Assembly (NCBI GenBank): GCA_030998015.1
Contig: JARWMV010000241.1
Span: 62,001-126,000 of the forward strand
Direction of reading: 5' to 3'
Origin: Ceratorhiza oryzae-sativae
Taxonomy: Eukaryota > Basidiomycota > Agaricomycetes > Cantharellales > Ceratobasidiaceae
DNA: 64,000 bases
How positions within the stretch are numbered: the first letter of the stretch is position 1; every line of letters starts with the position of its first letter. A program made the position numbers and the translations under genes. Below, piece by piece: positions 60,305-64,000 of the stretch. The notes beneath the pieces were generated by a model. The model was given only the letters and a program-made list of their open reading frames with translations. It was not told where the DNA came from and did not search any database.

Positions 60305-61152
60305 ACACTACAGTGAATATCTCCTTGCATCTCTTCGTGTACCATACAGCTTGCTTTGTGAGCGCTTTGTTATTTCTTCGCTACAGTTATTTCAGTAATT
60401 GCATCTATTAGATCAGCACATTCAATTCAGTCTGATCAAATGTTCAACACAAAAGCCATCAGCTGAGATAGCTCCTTGATTTCTCCTAATCCTTGGCAGA
60501 ACCTCGCTAGATTCACAAACTATTTCTGGATCTCTTGGTCATCCCCCACTTTTTCATGTGCACTCGCCGATTGCTGTGTTCTCCGACAACATACGAATCG
60601 CCACGCTTGTTCTGTATATAGCACTCGGTGGAGGTATGACCAATAGCTGTTATCATAGGTTCGGGCATTTTAAGCATGTTACTTTGGAGCTTCGATGAGT
60701 TTGATTGGTCGGTCGTAGTCCCGTTGATATGCGATTGGCGGAACGGTGTTTCGTGCACGGTTGTCGTTTTTCGACTCGCTTAGGGACACAGTTAGCTATC
60801 ATTTTCTCAACCGCAGGTTCTGTCTAAAATCAATGTGATCTATTATAACTAACTGGAGTGTAGCAACACCAAGATATAAATAACCTCACCTCGTATCGTG
60901 CAACGCCGCGGCCCCCGAGCCGTCAACTTGCTCAGGTGACACTCATTACTCCGATGATCCCCTACGCGAACGTGGTGAAGCATGCACTTCATGTGAGCAT
61001 GAGATGCTCACTGCTGAATCTGTGGCTTGCTTTCTATCTAGCTGGAAGGCATATAAGCGACTGAACGCCATGAGCCTCACTCAATAACCTCCAGTTGCTT
61101 CTCCTTGGATCGGATCCAACCCCACTCCTACAAGTAACCTTACTTATCTATC
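60305..61152. other. Intergenic region and AA9 promoter
   Basis: No gene recognised. CATATAAG at about 61050 lies roughly 100 bp before the LPMO start and may be its TATA box. Confidence 0.4.
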
Positions 61153-62221
61153 ATGAAATTCGAAGCGGGTTTCGCTCTTGTTGCTGCAGCTTCGGTCCTG
61201 CAAGCCGCTGCACACGGAGGCGTTGTCGGCTACAGCATCAACGGCGTGTACTACCCAGGGTAAGTCCACATAACACTTTTCCTTCGCATATACTTAGTAT
61301 GTCTACAGATTCAAGGCCTACAACACCCCCACCGGTCAAACCTCCATTCAGCGGGAATGGGACACGTACAATCCCATCACGAGTGTCACGGATTCAAAGC
61401 TGTCTTGCAATTCCAACGGCGCGACCTTGGGCTCCGGTCAGCTAACTGCCAGTATTCCTGCTGGGGCCAAGGTGACTGCGTAAGTGATTGCCGTTTGCGG
61501 AAGATATATGCGCTGATGCCAGAGGTTTAGCTACTGGAACACCCCGTGGCCTCACAGCGTCGGACCAGTTATGGTCTATATGGCTAAATGTGCGAGCACC
61601 TGCAGTTCCCAGGATACGTCACAAGCCAATTGGGTGGGTGTTTAGGTACTAGGATATCACTAATCCTAATGCAATATTCAATCGATCCCTCAGTTCAAGA
61701 TCGACCAGTCTGGTCTGCTGTCTGGCACTGTTGGAAGTGGCCAGTGGGGTCAAGGAAAGCTCATCGCGAACAACAACTCGTGGACATCGACTATCCCCTC
61801 GTCTCTTGCTCCGGGGGAGTATTTGATTCGGTAAGATCCGTGAGATTTTGTGCAACGTGCATGACGTTGATCGTGATGTTTTAGACATGAACTACTAGCG
61901 ATCCACACGTCGAACCAGCCTCAATTTTACCCCGAGGTAAGTCTTTATCGGATTTTCACCTAAGCCAAATCCAATCTCATCGGCATGTCAATAGTGCGCC
62001 CAGCTCAAACTCACCTCGGGGGGAAGTAAGGCAGGGTCGCCCACGGTCAAGTTCCCAGGTGGTTACTCAGCCTCTGACCCTTCGATCGACATCAACGTGA
62101 GTTTGTTGATTCAAATGGTTATATCGTCCCTTATCTCATGGGCACGATTCAGATATATGCCGCTCCGGCGTCGACAGCCACCAGCTATGCTATCCCTGGG
62201 CCAGCAGTCTTCACTGGATAA
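61153..62221 (+). CDS. AA9 lytic polysaccharide monooxygenase (secreted)
   Basis: Copper enzyme that cleaves cellulose or related glucans oxidatively outside the cell. Seven exons (61153-61259, 61309-61479, 61531-61633, 61694-61830, 61885-61936, 61995-62096, 62153-62221) give 246 residues. A signal peptide of 20 residues ends in Ala-Ala-Ala, so the mature protein starts with His21 (HGGVVGYSING), half of the copper histidine brace. The second brace histidine is His101 in PWPHSVGP. Axial Tyr188 and the nearby Gln186 are in QPQFYPEC, and RHELLAIH is the conserved second-sphere block. There is no CBM1 or GPI tail. Confidence 0.93.
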
Positions 62222-63350
62222 AAAATCGGTCATTATTTTGGGGGAATTATGCCTCCTGTATTCGTAGACCGCAAATACAAGGTTTTTACAACTTAGGAGC
62301 CCAGGCTCGCCCTAAGCATATGACCCCTGCATATACATCCAAGATGTTTTACGGATTAAATGAATGGAGAACGAAGATTTGGGAGAGGTCACAATTTGTG
62401 GTTGTCGATTTTGGAGAGCTGTGGAAGTTATATTAGGTCTTGGCAGCAGCCGGTAGAATTACTTTGGCAGCGTTTGTGGGAGGGGTCTAGCTTTGGTGGT
62501 GACGTTCACTCCCCAGTTTACCATAACCTTGGTGAGAATTGTTTAACGGGATGTAACGGGGTGATCAAAAACCAACAGACGAAGCTCCAGAGTAATTAGG
62601 AAGTAAGTGAGCACAAGAGAGTATGTATGAATTGCCCAGGGCAGAACTGCCCGACAGGACATAGGCGTGCTGATACTGTCTAGTCGTGTGGTAGACCACG
62701 AGAGTGACAAGTAATAAAACAGCAAATTAGTGATACGCAAATTAGATGGGTGAACGGCACTTTCCCTGGAAATTAAGGATGAGCGAATTGCGGCACTGGT
62801 GCGTAAATAAGCTAACAGTTAGTATAATTTTCAAATTGGATTGATGTAATATGGGGCCACTAACATAGTCGGAAATTTCCACATGTCAGGTAAACCCGAT
62901 ATCATGGTAAAAGTGTCTAGGACACTTATTCACGCACATTGAAACTTGCTTGGAGATTGGATATAGTCTATAAAATCTGCACATATGGTCAGGAATGTGG
63001 GGGTTTCTTGGTGGTGCGGTGTGGAATTCCTACATACAGTGGTTTTACAGTGGCGCGGGGTATACAAACCAATCATGACTCACAAACACGAACTGATAAT
63101 CCGCATGCTCAGGGAAATGGATGTTCGTCGCTTCGATCGTGACCATCAGCGCGTGATATCTGTTTCGGGCGCCTTCTTTGATGTCTTCAACGGACTCGGT
63201 GATCAAACTGATCAAAAGGACTCATGCTTAAATGTAAGGGGCTAAAACATGCAATTTTGGGCCGGTAGAGACTGTAGAAGTATCTTGTCTGTATCTTACA
63301 AAGGAGAGAATAGGCATTAGCGAGGGAGGCAATAAAAACACATATAATTT
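62222..63350. other. Intergenic region
   Basis: No gene recognised; moderately AT-rich with short open frames only. Confidence 0.4.
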
Positions 63351-64000
63351 CTATCCTTGAGGCGTATAGACAGTACAGTTTAAGATGTGCGCATTTCTCA
63401 CGATTTTGCATCTCTTCTCAATCATTCTTTCGGCTTGCTCGCTATCGAGCCCTTTGTCTCTCAGTACCTCGAACGTATCATGAAGCGAGTTTATTGAAAA
63501 CTGCCTTGCTAATGGAACCATGTAATCCCCAACCAAGGACATGCAGCGGAATCCATCATGGAGATAGAGAGGGTTGGTTCGTACCAACAATTCGATCCCA
63601 TCGAAACCAGACCCACTGGCGGCCATATCTCCCCAGAGATTGGATCCAGGCGGAAGCCAGATAGGAAGCTTGCTGATTGCATACACCTCAACCCCTCTCG
63701 GAGATACTTGCTCTTGTACAAGAGAGAGTAGGTGACAGCCTACGGGATTGGTCCGGCAAGCGATCATGGAAGGATTATCAGGGTCCCAGAGTTGCAAACA
63801 GTAGTCGCTAATGTGTAGAAGCCTACTCGGGCGAAGTGCCCGATGCACCTCACGGAGTACTGCGGGGGTAATTGCTGACCTATCCACAGTGGTACATATG
63901 GGCGTTCGCTATAGCGCCCCAGACCAAGTGCCTCACCATTGCTGCGACATTGTTCATGAACACCGCATCCTGCGACTCGTTCTCCAGCAACAGCCCTTCC
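63351..64000 (-). pseudogene. Methyltransferase paralogue, broken, truncated by window edge
   Basis: The minus strand from the right edge matches the gene at 57476-58760: SQDAVFMNNVAAM, an intron beginning GTGAGG, then LREVHRALRPSRLLHISDY and KLPIWLPPGSNLWGDM. Just after the expected splice acceptor one extra base shifts the frame, and near 63420 a net loss of about ten bases shifts it again before CAHLKLYCLYAS. The conserved RPGG loop reads RPSR. It is therefore probably a pseudogene, unless the intron borders have moved. The 5' half lies outside the window. Confidence 0.7.

Noticed and set aside
1..64000. CRISPR arrays, bacterial operons or ribosome binding sites
   Set aside because: None seen; introns and element types show nuclear fungal DNA.
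1..64000. Intact tRNA or rRNA genes
   Set aside because: I recognised none; the anticodon-arm match at 16497 is a primer site, not a tRNA gene.

Overview
The window looks like nuclear DNA of a filamentous basidiomycete, probably an Agaricomycete; Rhizoctonia/Ceratobasidium-like is my guess from overall flavour, not a proof. The host genes have many 50-60 nt introns, an AA9 cellulose monooxygenase, an F-box protein and a peroxisomal acyl-CoA oxidase, and the transposons are chromodomain Ty3/gypsy, Ty1/copia and RNase H-bearing non-LTR types.

Bases 1-34,000 are a nest of transposable elements. Element A (343-7275, + strand) is a full Ty3/gypsy element. Element B (9239-21638, - strand) is a relative of the same family, split inside its RNase H region by a young Ty1/copia element (11296-16753, - strand). 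Both families of insertions lie in older minus-strand reading frames: unknown gene X (22167 to 8536) is cut by B, and unknown gene Y (8377 to 244) is cut by a solo LTR and by A. Further right are a fragment of another gypsy pol, two inverted-repeat elements, a second solo LTR and a full-length 6.4 kb non-LTR retrotransposon (26993-33387) with a 14-bp target duplication.

Bases 34,500-64,000 are gene-rich host DNA: acyl-CoA oxidase ending in AKL (- strand), a glycine-rich predicted membrane protein, a tandem set of Rap1-like BRCT/Myb proteins (two genes with a broken copy between them), an F-box protein (- strand), a two-RRM RNA-binding protein, a methyltransferase, an RPA-interacting-protein homologue, an AA9 LPMO, and a broken inverted paralogue of the methyltransferase running off the right edge.

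The strongest signal at window scale is how the transposons died. Nearly every difference between paired LTRs, and most nonsense codons, sit at former CpG sites; one copy often reads CA where the other reads TG, as if the same CpG had decayed on opposite strands. The same process appears to have turned the catalytic YxDD of three unrelated reverse transcriptases into YxDN. Two unusual priming systems can also be read directly: Tf1-like self-priming in A and B, and copia-like priming by an internal initiator-tRNA fragment in the copia element.
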